Source of the DNA: Bacteroidota bacterium | GTDB lineage: Bacteria; Bacteroidota; Ignavibacteria; Kryptoniales; JAKASW01 | Length of the DNA stretch: 53,513 bases | Direction: 5' to 3' | NCBI GenBank assembly: GCA_021811615.1 | Contig: JAJZNW010000088.1 | Location: 1 to 53,513 of the forward strand | Shown: one piece after another, positions 34,549 to 43,842 of the stretch | Layout of the letters: every line of letters starts with the position of its first letter | Position numbering within the stretch: the stretch's first letter is position 1 | Notes under the pieces: model-generated | What the model was told of the DNA's origin: nothing | Database searches by the model: none | The model's input: the letters and a program-made list of their open reading frames with translations, nothing else | Translations under genes and position numbers: made by a program

Positions 34549-35688
34549 TCAGTGAGGCTGGTGGAGCCTACGAAATTCCTGAAGTGTCATCCCTCTCTCT
34601 TTCTTAAAATAGCGGGAGATGTGTTCGATATCCGTAAAATCGAAAAGCGAAGTGATCTCGGAAACAGGAAGATCTGTCTCTGTCAGCATCCTGGAAATCA
34701 ATTCGATGCGCACCTGGAGGATTTCCTTGTGGATCGACCGGTGAATAGTCTTCCTGAATCTCTTTTCGAGAGTTCTCCTCCCGACGCCGGTCACCCTGAC
34801 TACGTCGCCGGCAAGGATTTTCTTTCTCGCGTTATTGCGTATGAAGTTAATGGCGGACGCGACCTCCGGGTCGTTCACGGCGAGAATATCCGACGACTGA
34901 CGCTGGACTACGTGGCTGGCGGTGACCATTATCTGTTTCTCGGGGACCTTCTTTCGGTTAATCAGCCGGTCGAGGAGTTTAGCCGCTTCGAACCCTGCCG
35001 CCTCTACATTCAGTGCAATACTGGAGAGCGGCGGGTCGCCGATGTCGCAGATCATGAGGTCGTTATCCACTCCGAGGACAGTCACATCCTCAGGTACTTT
35101 GAGCTTATTCATCTTGCACACTTCCAGGATATGCTGACCGCGGTCGTCGTTGCAGGCGAATATGCCGACGGGTTTGGGAAGCGATTTTACCCAATCGCTG
35201 ACGTGATGCTGTTCGTTTTCCCAATCGTCTTTCCTGATCTTGTTCGGCGGGGCATAGAAGTGAGTCTTGCAGCCGGCGTCGGCGTTATACCTGCCGAAGA
35301 ATTCGCCGCGTTCTCTCGACCAGTCGTAGCCGTCGAAACCGCAGAAGGCGAGATTCTTTAGTCCTTTGTCGAGAAGGTGTTCGCTCGCCATCTTCCCGAT
35401 GGAGAGAGAATCCGTTTTGATGACGGGGAGGTCTTCCGGATATTTAGAATCATGGATGGCGAGGATGGTAGGTATTTTCAGCTTCAGGAGCTCTTTGGTT
35501 ATCAGGGAATCGCGCATGATGATTCCATCCGGCTTCCAGCTGGTCAGGTGAGGGATGGATGATTTAAGGTCGGTGGGCTCTTTGTAGAACGACCATGGGC
35601 CGTTCACCCTGGAATAGCGGGCAATGCCGATGATGAGCTGCCGGCCGAATTCCCGCGATGTTTCGAGAAGCAGTACAATTTTTTTCAT
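34549..35688 (-). CDS. xylR: XylR-type transcriptional regulator (LacI-like sensor plus AraC DNA-binding domain)
   Basis: A 379-residue regulator. Residues 1-275 form a periplasmic-binding-protein-like sugar sensor (VLLLETSREFGRQLIIGIARYSR, GIFACNDDRGQHILEVC, VTVLGVDNDLMICDIGDPPLSSI) and residues ~285-379 an AraC-type double helix-turn-helix (VTGVGRRTLEKRFRKTIHRS, VSEITSLFDFTDIEHISRYFKKERGMTLQEFRR). This order is that of E. coli XylR, which activates xylose genes on xylose binding. It lies among xylanases, so it is expected to control them, possibly through the 44-bp elements at 34495-34538 and 43262-43305. The start has only a weak ribosome site, consistent with low expression. The actual inducer could be xylose or a related sugar. 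Confidence 0.88.
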   Translation of the reverse strand: MKKIVLLLETSREFGRQLIIGIARYSRVNGPWSFYKEPTDLKSSIPHLTSWKPDGIIMRDSLITKELLKLKIPTILAIHDSKYPEDLPVIKTDSLSIGKMASEHLLDKGLKNLAFCGFDGYDWSRERGEFFGRYNADAGCKTHFYAPPNKIRKDDWENEQHHVSDWVKSLPKPVGIFACNDDRGQHILEVCKMNKLKVPEDVTVLGVDNDLMICDIGDPPLSSIALNVEAAGFEAAKLLDRLINRKKVPEKQIMVTASHVVQRQSSDILAVNDPEVASAINFIRNNARKKILAGDVVRVTGVGRRTLEKRFRKTIHRSIHKEILQVRIELISRMLTETDLPVSEITSLFDFTDIEHISRYFKKERGMTLQEFRRLHQPH

Positions 35689-35777
35689 GATGCGGTTGTT
35701 GAAACATATAACAAACGCCCCCTAACTCGCAAGGAAAAGTGCAGTTCACCTCCGAGATGAGCCGCACTTCGGCATCG

Positions 35778-38123
35778 TCATTTCAGCATCAACATCTTCT
35801 TCGTGATGACATGGGTGCCTGCAATTAGGCGATAGAAGTAAACACCGCTCGCCAGGCGTGAGCCGTTGAATTGAACTTCATAATTGCCCGGCTGTTCTAC
35901 CCTGTTCACCAGCGTTGCTACTCTCCTTCCTAACACGTCATACACCTTCAACGTGACAAATCCGACATCCGCAATGCGAAATCCGATATTAGTTGTCGGG
36001 TTGAACGGGTTGGGATAGTTCTGACTAAGTGTAAACCGATTGGGGACAACACTCCCTGAACCGAGATCCTGAATCGCGGTGATTTCGGAAAGCGGCCTTA
36101 CCCAGAGACCGTCGGTTGTTGATGCAAAGAGGTTCGAGTCGTTCACGATCAAAGAGGATACGTTCAAGTGCCCCATCCCTGAACTAACATCGTCCCAGGT
36201 CGTGCCGTAATCTGTCGTCCTGAAGACGCCGCTGTCGGTGGCAGCGAAGATGTTCTTGCCGTTTGCGGCGAAGTCAAACACTGCATCACCCATGAACGCG
36301 GAATCAGCAACATTCCAACTCGTGTCTCCCTGAGTGAGCTGATAAAACCCTCCGCCATAGGCCACGGTATCGGAGTAAGTGGGGAGATAGAAGTTCATTG
36401 CCCGCATGCCAACCAGCAGGTGGCTGCCGGAGGCATAGATGGAAGAGATGACCGAAGCGGTGTCGTAAAACTGTTCTGTGGTCGGTCTGCTGGGGCCCAG
36501 CGGGGTTTTTAATTGCGTCCAACTGAGCCCGTTGTTGTCCGAGACCGCGAGCAGATTCGTAAGCATTAGCTGGACTCTCGACGAAACAAGGGTTGGATAC
36601 ACCCAGCCGCTGCCCGCATAGATCTTACTGCCATCGAAAGCAAAATCATAGAAGTAAGGATGTTGCCCAATACCCGGAGATGCCGTTTCCAAAGTCAGGC
36701 CGGAATCCGCCTTGTTCCACGTTTCTCCATCATCGGCCGACCTTAGAAGGATCCCGCCTTGCGAGCTGTTGCTGGTGCTGATGAGAAGGTTTTCGGAATC
36801 AGCCCCTATGGCAAGAGATCCCGTTACGGAATCGGCGTATACGGTGTGCCAGGTAATTCCGTAATCTGTTGACGAAAAGAGGATGCCGTTGCCGGATGCG
36901 TAGAGAATGACTGCACCTCCCGTTCCTGTCCTGGCAACTAATGATGTCACCTCGGAGTTGTTCTGGAGATGGCCGGAAAAATCTTTCATCCAGTCTGCCC
37001 CATCGTCGGTGGAGCTGTAGACCGCCGTTCGGTAATCGTAAGTTTGTTCTTCGGCTGAATTGAGGGAGGCATTTGAAGAAACCGCATACAATACCGAGCC
37101 GGAAGATGCAAACTGCCACTCGGTCGGACTTCCCATCAGCGTCCAGGTGGTGCCATAATCGGTCGATTCGTAAAGCCCTCCGCCGGTCCCGGCAAAGAGA
37201 GTAGTGTCGCCTCCGTTTTCCCCGGGCCCAAACGCAATCGAGTAAACCATCTTCGAACCGAGTCCGTTGTTGGCCGCAGACCAGTTTTGTCCGTCATTCG
37301 ACGAACGGAATACTCCGGAGTCTGTCCCAGCGAACACGAAACCACCGGCGCTCCCCTTCGGGGCGAAGACAAGCGAGGTTACAAAAGAACAATCCAGAGA
37401 GAACGGAGCAGACCACGATTGGCCGCCATTGAACGATGTAATTACGCTCCCGGGACCGGTCCCGTCAGGCCACGTCGCCAATACGACCGACCCGGAAATC
37501 GCGATCGCGCCGGGCATGTACTCGGGAAAAGAAATCGAACCGGTCTTGTTCCAGCTTGATCCTCTATCGGTAGTCACATAGAGTGCAGAATCTGTCTCCA
37601 CTACCCCTAGCGAACCTGAAAGGGCAACCGCCTGAACTGAGATGAGGCCGCCGACCTTTGACCAGCTTTCGCCGCCGTCGGTCGACTGATAGGTATTTCC
37701 GAACGTTGGGTTTCCTCCAACTACCCAGTTTCCCTGTGCCGCGATGGCAATTGGTGTTGCTCTGGTCCCTGCCTGAATCCCCGCTTCCGTCCATGTTTGA
37801 CCGTTATCGGAAGAGACGTAGACGTTCGGCTCTGCAAATGCGACAACTAGATTATTGCCTGCCCTGACTATAGACCAGGTATACGGATCATACTCCCTGG
37901 GCGGCAGGTCAGGATTGATCTTCATCCAGAGTTTGCCGAAGTCGGTCGATCTGAAAACGCCAGTCTCAGTTCCGACAATTAGCCCGGAATCCACGGTGCA
38001 GATTGAACGGACGGCTTGGCCCTGAATTCCGGGGAGAGTTGTTTCCGCCCATTGGGCGTTTGCCGCACCCGATGCAACCGTCAAGAAGAACATCAGCGCT
38101 AGAAATAATTCCGCCGCTTTCAT
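35778..38123 (-). CDS. BNR/sortilin-like propeller protein, T9SS-sorted
   Basis: A 781-residue protein. The start at 38123 has GGAG at good distance and opens a signal peptide ending GAANAQ. The body holds more than ten BNR-type Asp-box repeats ([60 protein letters not shown]), the pattern of multi-bladed propellers. A sorting domain ([14 protein letters not shown]) ends it. Similar repeats occur in GH74 xyloglucanases, sialidases and uncharacterised surface proteins. I do not see a clear GH74 catalytic pair, so no enzyme activity is assigned. Its sorting domain is nearly identical to that of the GH43 at 32077-34356, suggesting recent copying of that segment. Confidence 0.82.
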   Translation of the reverse strand: MKAAELFLALMFFLTVASGAANAQWAETTLPGIQGQAVRSICTVDSGLIVGTETGVFRSTDFGKLWMKINPDLPPREYDPYTWSIVRAGNNLVVAFAEPNVYVSSDNGQTWTEAGIQAGTRATPIAIAAQGNWVVGGNPTFGNTYQSTDGGESWSKVGGLISVQAVALSGSLGVVETDSALYVTTDRGSSWNKTGSISFPEYMPGAIAISGSVVLATWPDGTGPGSVITSFNGGQSWSAPFSLDCSFVTSLVFAPKGSAGGFVFAGTDSGVFRSSNDGQNWSAANNGLGSKMVYSIAFGPGENGGDTTLFAGTGGGLYESTDYGTTWTLMGSPTEWQFASSGSVLYAVSSNASLNSAEEQTYDYRTAVYSSTDDGADWMKDFSGHLQNNSEVTSLVARTGTGGAVILYASGNGILFSSTDYGITWHTVYADSVTGSLAIGADSENLLISTSNSSQGGILLRSADDGETWNKADSGLTLETASPGIGQHPYFYDFAFDGSKIYAGSGWVYPTLVSSRVQLMLTNLLAVSDNNGLSWTQLKTPLGPSRPTTEQFYDTASVISSIYASGSHLLVGMRAMNFYLPTYSDTVAYGGGFYQLTQGDTSWNVADSAFMGDAVFDFAANGKNIFAATDSGVFRTTDYGTTWDDVSSGMGHLNVSSLIVNDSNLFASTTDGLWVRPLSEITAIQDLGSGSVVPNRFTLSQNYPNPFNPTTNIGFRIADVGFVTLKVYDVLGRRVATLVNRVEQPGNYEVQFNGSRLASGVYFYRLIAGTHVITKKMLMLK

Positions 38124-38519
38124 TTCCACTCCATCCTTTCTGTTGGGGAGCCGACCTGAATAGAATGATCGTACAGAAATCGAGCTTACCTTCTGTCCGA
38201 GTCGCCTTCCGGTAACTTCCACCTCTTATGGTTCCTAATCAGTCTTTCTATGTCCGTCCGCCTCGATTCCGGACTTTAGTGATCACAACATGAACCTGCA
38301 TCCTACAAATTCATGAGTTCTCATTCGAAATTCCCGACAACGTTCCCATTTCTTCGCTCTCCTCTTTCTTCCCTCGAAACCAACGCTCCGTTTGCGTCAT
38401 CGCTCTGAGGCTTTGTCTTCACATTCGAATATGCTTCGGCGCTGCCAGTGATGTCTGGATTATATGTCCACCCCCCTCAGAAAGTCAAGGGCTTGGATGG
38501 CGTTCTTTCCGAACCTGAA
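38124..38519. other. Intergenic stretch upstream of the BNR gene
   Basis: A 396-base gap containing a good sigma70 promoter at 38459-38488 and otherwise no gene. The leader of the BNR transcript would be about 330 bases long and has no obvious structure beyond short palindromes near 38310. Confidence 0.5.
38459..38488 (-). promoter_or_regulatory. Probable sigma70 promoter of the BNR gene
   Basis: TTGACT (38488-38483), an 18-base spacer and TATAAT (38464-38459) on the minus strand match the sigma70 consensus at 11 of 12 positions. No copy of the TGAACCG operator is near it. Confidence 0.6.
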
Positions 38520-39068
38520 TCAGAAGTTTCTGATGTACGACGCCTTGAGCGGATGCATGTCCGCACGGCCGTCGCAGTATACCGCCACCCATTCTGAAAG
38601 ACGTCTTCCAAGCCGCCGGCACGAATCGATCTCCCTCCTCTCCCGCGGTTCGCCGGCCTGAGTAGCTCCGTAGTGCGTCGTGAACTGACGGGCCGAATAG
38701 TCCGTTACACCAAACACGAGAAAACCGAAGTTCATGAGGATTGTCAATATCGATTGGCAGGCGAGTTCAGCTCCGCCTCCCCATCCGCCTTCGGAGCTGA
38801 AAGCGCATCCGAACTTCCCGTCGACCTTCTGCCAGTCCGGCAGAAGATCTTCCCAGAATTGTTTCATCTTCGCTGAAACGGTCCCGAGATGCGTGGGCGA
38901 TCCGACCGCTATTCCGTCGCACCAAAATATGTCGCTGCGGTCGGCTTCCTCCACGGATCTTACGCGGACTTCGGTTTTGGGAATCTCCGACGCGCCTTCC
39001 GCGACATATTCCGCCATTCTTTTTGTGCTTCCGTCTTTGCTGTAGTACAAAACCAGAACACGACCCAT
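38520..39068 (-). CDS. Flavodoxin-fold NAD(P)H:quinone oxidoreductase-like protein
   Basis: A 182-residue cytoplasmic protein. The FMN phosphate loop is visible at the start (VLYYSKDGSTKRMAEYVAEG) and the second FMN loop as GIAVGSPTHLGTVSAKMKQFWED. GKFGCAFSSEGGWGGGAE is the third typical element of the WrbA/flavodoxin group. These enzymes carry out FMN-dependent quinone reduction. There is no evident link to hemicellulose use. The start lies two bases after the stop of an 89-codon frame (39071-39340) that overlaps the end of the GH27 gene, so it may be translated from the GH27 transcript. Length is close to the family norm of about 190. Confidence 0.85.
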   Translation of the reverse strand: MGRVLVLYYSKDGSTKRMAEYVAEGASEIPKTEVRVRSVEEADRSDIFWCDGIAVGSPTHLGTVSAKMKQFWEDLLPDWQKVDGKFGCAFSSEGGWGGGAELACQSILTILMNFGFLVFGVTDYSARQFTTHYGATQAGEPRERREIDSCRRLGRRLSEWVAVYCDGRADMHPLKASYIRNF

Positions 39069-39179
39069 TATTATCGTCCTTTTGTTTCAGCTGTTTGAAT
39101 ATGGAAGGAGATCGCCACGTCGCCCCTTCCGCTTTCGCGGAACGTTCGTCTCGCGATGACCGGTTCGGGCGGGTAATCG

Positions 39180-41150
39180 CTAAGATTGCCCCGGCACCGG
39201 TCGAGATGCACGCTCGTCATCAGCACCCTGCGTCGCTCGATGCCTGAAGCCGCCTCCGGTTTGCGCGCGGCTGCTTTTTGAATAACCGGAACCGCCAGAG
39301 GTTTCACTCCGGACCCCGGAGCCGACATCTTTCTTTTCACTTACCTTCAACAGCCGCGCCCCGTGCTTCCCGACGTACACCGATACTCCGTTCGTGAAAA
39401 TCCCGATATTCTTCTTCGCCCACAGGTCGCGGACCTCGCATGGTCCTTTGAGGCCGAGCTGATCCAACTTGAAAGAAATCTTGACGGAGTCGGGCGGAAC
39501 CGATGCACCGGGATACTTTGTGAAGACATGAAACCTCACCGCCGCACCTTCTGTGTGCGTGACGGCTTCCTGGTCGATCCCGGCGATTGCGGAAAAGGTA
39601 TCGTATCCCGGCGGAATGTCGTATTCGATTATCGAATTCGCATGTGTGCCGATGCCGTCGGAGTACGCTTTGCCGTCGACCGTAAGCCTGTTCCCCATCA
39701 CGCTCCTGTCCACCGTCGCACTCCCCCAGCCTGCCGTAGCGCTTACCCATTTGAGATGCGTCAGGTCAAGCGTTCCATTTTTCCCTGTGAGCTTCGGTTC
39801 GATCCAGTCGGCATGGTCCCAGTCGTTTCCCTTTCCGCCTTCCGTGACGACAAGGTAGAGCTTCTTTGCCCCGGCGATATTCACTTCGACTTTCGTGCTC
39901 CGGTGTCCGGGTCTCCATGAAATGAGTTTGCTGTTCCATAGTGCCTTGCTCTCGACTATCGGCTCCCCGGCGGAGGCATAGAAGAGCGCCACGTATTTGT
40001 TATCGCTGTGCACTTCGTCGGCCGCCCATGCGATTTCCTTCCCGTTGTCGAAGAGGAGCCTGTTGTTTCTGCTTTTATGCAGGACCGCGAGAGCCTCGCG
40101 GTTCGTTATCAGGCCGAGAGTGAATTTGTCGTTGTCGGGAAGATTCCCGCCGAACATGAGCGGCGACCGGCAAATAAGAAAGAGCGACATAAGCGTAACC
40201 TGCTCGTTCCTGGTCAGCCTGGTCATCCGCCCGTCGCCGTACTGGCCGCGTATCGCTATCCTCCCGAGCGGTAGAATATCTCCGTCGGGCCAGTGGCCCG
40301 GGCTCATATACGGTATCCACTTTTCAAAGAGGGAGAAGTGGTCGTAAAGCTGCGGCCAGTTGTCCCAGAAGTCGTCCATGATGCGCCACATATTGGCGTG
40401 AGTGCTGACATGTTCTGCATCCGCCAGCGGGGTCGGGCCCGGGGACAGGCTCAGAACGATATGGCGGCCGCAGGCGTCGATAGCCTTCCGGATCATGCCG
40501 ATCTCGCGGCGGTGGTAAGGATTTGAGATGTCGTCCACCTTCACGAAATCGACGCCCCACGACGCGTACAATTTGAAGAGCGAGTTGTAATATGCCTGCG
40601 CGCCGGGTTTGGCCGCATCCACGGTGTACATATCGTTCAGCCAGGTGCACAGGCCTTTTTTGCTGTAAATGTCTCTCGCAGTTTCCGTGGTACCGAGAAT
40701 CGGGGTGTTTCTCTCGACCGCGAGTTTCGGGATGCCTCGCATTATGTGGATGCCGAATTTCAGTCCGAGACTGTGGATATAATCGGCCAGGGGTTTGAAA
40801 CCTTTGCCGTCCGCTGAGGAGGGGAACCGATTGACGGCAGGAATGAGCCTGCCGTATTTATCCATGCAAATGGCGGGGTCTTTTTGGTTGTAGCCGTCGG
40901 TGCCCGGGTTTTCCACGTACCAGCGGATATCAACGACTATGTATTTCCACCCGTATTTTTCAAGATGGGCGGCCATGTATGCCGCGTTCTCTCTGACTTC
41001 CCGTTCAGTTACCGTGGAGCCGAAGCAGTCCCAGCTGTTCCACCCCATCGGAGGAGTCTCCGCCCACCTGGCGAAATCCTGGGCGTGCAGTGAAACCGCT
41101 GAGATGAGAACGGCCGTGAAGACCACGACCGCTCTCGATAAAAGCTTCAT
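39180..41150 (-). CDS. GH27 alpha-galactosidase with NPCBM domain and odd C-terminal tail
   Basis: A 656-residue enzyme starting at the ATG that opens a signal peptide ending SLHAQ. An upstream GTG at 41186 would overlap the GH51 gene. GH27 motifs: PPMGWNSWDCFG (33-44), KVDDISNPY with nucleophile Asp206, and MWRIMDDFWDNW with acid/base Asp259 or Asp260. An NPCBM (novel putative carbohydrate-binding) module covers about 455-600 (DGIGTHANSIIEYDIPPG). The normal end would be near HGARLLKVSEK, residue 602. The chain then runs on for about 53 residues rich in Ser, Gly, Arg and Gln with no recognisable fold. This tail probably arose by loss of the original stop. The enzyme removes terminal alpha-galactose from hemicellulose side chains in the periplasm. 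Confidence 0.9.
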   Translation of the reverse strand: MKLLSRAVVVFTAVLISAVSLHAQDFARWAETPPMGWNSWDCFGSTVTEREVRENAAYMAAHLEKYGWKYIVVDIRWYVENPGTDGYNQKDPAICMDKYGRLIPAVNRFPSSADGKGFKPLADYIHSLGLKFGIHIMRGIPKLAVERNTPILGTTETARDIYSKKGLCTWLNDMYTVDAAKPGAQAYYNSLFKLYASWGVDFVKVDDISNPYHRREIGMIRKAIDACGRHIVLSLSPGPTPLADAEHVSTHANMWRIMDDFWDNWPQLYDHFSLFEKWIPYMSPGHWPDGDILPLGRIAIRGQYGDGRMTRLTRNEQVTLMSLFLICRSPLMFGGNLPDNDKFTLGLITNREALAVLHKSRNNRLLFDNGKEIAWAADEVHSDNKYVALFYASAGEPIVESKALWNSKLISWRPGHRSTKVEVNIAGAKKLYLVVTEGGKGNDWDHADWIEPKLTGKNGTLDLTHLKWVSATAGWGSATVDRSVMGNRLTVDGKAYSDGIGTHANSIIEYDIPPGYDTFSAIAGIDQEAVTHTEGAAVRFHVFTKYPGASVPPDSVKISFKLDQLGLKGPCEVRDLWAKKNIGIFTNGVSVYVGKHGARLLKVSEKKDVGSGVRSETSGGSGYSKSSRAQTGGGFRHRATQGADDERASRPVPGQS

Positions 41151-41172
41151 CGTTCTGCGGACCGCGATAGAT

Positions 41173-43173
41173 TCATTTTCCTTCACGGAACAGCATACTC
41201 GAAGGAATCTTTTCTCTCTTCAATCCGGGACCTTCGATCTCCGCCTTCAGATCCATACCTCCGCCTGCCTGGAAGTATTCGACTTTGATCTTGTGGAATC
41301 CAGCTCCGAGGTAATCGGTGCCTGTCTGAAACACCACTGCATGCTGACCGTCGTTCGAGACGACCAGCTGCCCGTCTATGTAAAGGCTCGATCCGTCGTC
41401 GGACCCGATCGAGAAAGTGTAGAGTCCCGTCTTCGGAAGCTTTATGTAGCCTTCGTACTGAACTCCGAAGTCCTGACCTGAATTCTCCTTCGGAATTGTG
41501 AAGTCTTCGATTGTCCCCTTCCTTTCAGGCGAGAGGCGAGCGAAGTTCGGCAGCTGCTGCCATGTTCCCTGGTAGTACTGGTAGTTGAGTCCCTCCACCG
41601 GATTCTCGACCTTCAGCGGGGGCGGAGGCTCGACGGTACCTTTGAGGGCGAGGACAACCACCGACATCGGCGGCATCGTGACAGTCATGACGCTGTCGTT
41701 CTCCAGCTTGTAGCCCGTAAAATCTTTCGGGACGACCTCGTTCGGGTTGTCGAATGTATTATGGGCGTTCATTTTGTCCGCCGTCAACACTTTTCCGGAA
41801 ATCTTATCTCCCTTGAAACTGTCGAACCGGAATGAGACCACCTCCGGCGAATTCGGATCGACGTTGCAGAGCGAAACGTGAACGGTCCCCGTACTGTCGA
41901 GCGAAGCCGAAGCGTTCACCGCCGGTATCGAATCCCCGTCGAAGACATACTGGGCGGAGTTCAATTCGATCGGGATCATCATGGCGTTCTCGTTTACCTT
42001 GTACATATCGAACACCCAGTAGGTCGGCGTCAGTACCATCTTAGGGCCATCGGTGAGGATCATCGACTGCAGCACGTTCACCATCTGCGCGATGCAAGCC
42101 ATCCTGACCCGGTCGCAATGGTTGTTGAAGATGTTCAGGTTGCAGGCAGCGGCTACCGCGTCCCTCATCGTGTTCTGCTGGTAAAGAAAGGCGGGGTTGG
42201 TCCCGGGCTGGACGGCGTACCATGTTCCATATTCGTCGACCACGAGGGCGATCCTCTTACCCGGGTCGTAGATGTTCATAATGGAATCGTTTTTGTCGAT
42301 GAGAGTGTTCATGTAGAGCGTGCTTTTAAGGATATCGAACCAGCCCTTCTGGGTGAAGTCGGTCGCAGGTTTTTCATTGGCAAAGGAATAATAATGGAGA
42401 GACAACCCGTCGAAACTCTGTCTCGCGTCTTTCATGACCGTGTTAGTCCAGCTGTAATCGTTTCCGCCCGGACCGACGGCGATCTTGAACAGCCTGTTCT
42501 TGCCGTAGTCTTTCATGAAAGTAGAGTACCGGCGAACGAGGTCGGAATAATATTCAGCGGTCATGTTTCCTCCGCATCCCCAGCTTTCGTTGCCGAGTCC
42601 CCAGTATTTCACATCCCACGGTTTCGGATGTCCGTACTTCGCCCTGAGTTCCGACATCGAATTTATGCCGTCGGAGTTGCAGTACTCGACCCACTGCGCC
42701 AGTTCGCGGACGCTGCCGCTTCCGAGGTTGCCGGTAAAGTACGGCTGGCATCCGATAAGTTTGCAGAACTGGAGAAACTCGGCAGTGCCGAACGCATTAT
42801 CATCGGTGACGCCGCCCCAGCTTGTGTTGGTAGTTTTTGGACGAAGCGCACTCGGGCCTATCCCGTCCTTCCAGTGATATTCGTCGGCAAAACATCCGCC
42901 GGGCCATCGAAGGACACCGACATCGAGTTTGCGAAGTGCGTCGACGACATCTTTCCTCATCCCGTCGATGTTGGGGATTTTCGATTTCGTCCCGACCCAA
43001 ATGCCGCCGTAAATGCCGTGGCCGAGGTCTTCGCTGAACTGGCCGTAAATGTTTCTGTCGATCTTGTACCTGATTTTCGCGGCATCGAGAACGGCGGTGC
43101 TCTCGTTGGTTTGTGCACTGAGCACGGGCGCCATGGCGAATATCATGACCAACAGAACCAATAAATTCTTCAT
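41173..43173 (-). CDS. GH51 alpha-L-arabinofuranosidase with C-terminal PA14 domain
   Basis: A 666-residue enzyme with a signal peptide ending VLSAQ. The barrel shows NIYGQFSEDLG (41-51), LRWPGGCFADEYHW (88-101), GLGNESWG with acid/base Glu196 and VVDEYGTW with nucleophile Glu314. These are the retaining GH51 signatures. A beta-sandwich follows, then a PA14 module (about 535-660: YQYYQGTWQQLP, FSIGSDDGSSLYIDGQ). It releases arabinose from arabinoxylan. No sorting domain, so probably periplasmic. The GH27 gene starts 22 bases downstream. The 44-bp element lies 89 bases upstream of this start and a degenerate repeat array beyond it. Confidence 0.93.
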   Translation of the reverse strand: MKNLLVLLVMIFAMAPVLSAQTNESTAVLDAAKIRYKIDRNIYGQFSEDLGHGIYGGIWVGTKSKIPNIDGMRKDVVDALRKLDVGVLRWPGGCFADEYHWKDGIGPSALRPKTTNTSWGGVTDDNAFGTAEFLQFCKLIGCQPYFTGNLGSGSVRELAQWVEYCNSDGINSMSELRAKYGHPKPWDVKYWGLGNESWGCGGNMTAEYYSDLVRRYSTFMKDYGKNRLFKIAVGPGGNDYSWTNTVMKDARQSFDGLSLHYYSFANEKPATDFTQKGWFDILKSTLYMNTLIDKNDSIMNIYDPGKRIALVVDEYGTWYAVQPGTNPAFLYQQNTMRDAVAAACNLNIFNNHCDRVRMACIAQMVNVLQSMILTDGPKMVLTPTYWVFDMYKVNENAMMIPIELNSAQYVFDGDSIPAVNASASLDSTGTVHVSLCNVDPNSPEVVSFRFDSFKGDKISGKVLTADKMNAHNTFDNPNEVVPKDFTGYKLENDSVMTVTMPPMSVVVLALKGTVEPPPPLKVENPVEGLNYQYYQGTWQQLPNFARLSPERKGTIEDFTIPKENSGQDFGVQYEGYIKLPKTGLYTFSIGSDDGSSLYIDGQLVVSNDGQHAVVFQTGTDYLGAGFHKIKVEYFQAGGGMDLKAEIEGPGLKREKIPSSMLFREGK

Positions 43174-43261
43174 GGGACATCCTTTCTTGAGAAGAACAGA
43201 ATTGAAGCCTTTATTACGTTGTTGCCATCCAACGGCTAACTATTAAGAACGATGCGTTTCA

Positions 43262-43305
43262 AATGAAAGCCACATTGTGCCATTAATTCACCAGATTGCG
43301 CAAGC
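43262..43305. promoter_or_regulatory. Conserved 44-bp element upstream of GH51, candidate XylR operator (copy 2)
   Basis: Identical to the element at 34495-34538 in 36 of 44 positions with no gaps. The conserved ends (AATGAAAGCCAC and TGCGCAAGC) flank a variable core, as expected of a two-half-site operator. It lies 89 bases upstream of the GH51 start, so both copies precede arabinoxylan side-chain enzymes. Confidence 0.62.
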
Positions 43306-43420
43306 CTGATTCGTGACGTGATCACTGTTATCCTGGAAGCGGCCCGGGCCGATCCAATATCGGCGGCTTTCATCGGTATGCCGTCTGTTTACCTCAACGG
43401 CCCGGCTGTTCTCCTCACGG

Positions 43421-43822
43421 ACCCCATCGTCTTCTTCCGTTACCCCGTCGGTTTCGCTCCCGTCCCAATCGTTCTCATTCGCAAGCCGGCAGATGGGGTT
43501 ACAGACCCCGTCGTTCCCCTCAGCAAGCCCATCGTTCCCGTTCCGGACGCCATCGTTCGCCTTCCCAACCCCACCCGATGGGGTTGCCGACCCGATCAGA
43601 TGGGGTGCCAAACCCGATGATGGGGTCGCTGACTCAACCGTTCGGCCCGCCGACCCCATCGATGGGCTCCATGACCGGATCAGATGGGGTACGCGACCCC
43701 ATTCGACAGGATCCGGATGAGAGAGACGGGGTGCTTAACGAAAACGCCCTCCTCCGCGACCCGACTGATGGGGTTCACAACCCGATCTAATGGGGTTGCC
43801 GGCCCCATCCGGCGGGATCGGC
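43421..43822. repeat. Degenerate 20-24 bp repeat array with GATGGGGT / ACCCCATC octamers
   Basis: The octamer GATGGGGT occurs at 43492, 43578, 43599, 43619, 43683 and 43767, with a one-base variant at 43789. Its complement ACCCCATC occurs at 43421 and 43653, with variants (ACCCCGTC at 43442 and 43505, ACCCCATT at 43697, CCCATCGTTCCC near 43530). Neighbouring units are 20-24 bases apart. Both orientations alternate, so the array can fold into many stem-loops. Units are too diverged and unevenly spaced for CRISPR or a simple satellite. Confidence 0.7.
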
Positions 43823-43842
43823 GGCGGATTTCAATCATCTCC

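Larger units (their letters stand above)
43174..43842. other. Intergenic region between GH30 and GH51 genes
   Basis: This 669-base region contains the 44-bp candidate operator (43262-43305) and a repeat array (43421-43822). No gene is supported. The open frames within the array on both strands are by-products of its unit length being close to a multiple of three. Confidence 0.7.

Noticed and set aside
35778-38123. GH74 xyloglucanase
   Set aside because: BNR-type repeats are present but I could not place the two catalytic Asp residues of GH74 with confidence, and the sorting-domain propeller proteins of this lineage often have no enzyme role. Left as a BNR protein.
41878-43164. Long open frame of 428 codons on the plus strand
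   Set aside because: It lies exactly opposite the GH51 gene, which has signal peptide, catalytic motifs and normal length. The plus-strand product has no domain pattern and arises from the codon usage of the real gene.
43421-43822. CRISPR array
   Set aside because: There are no identical repeats of 23-50 bases and no unique spacers. Units are diverged, vary in spacing and alternate in orientation. No cas gene is nearby.
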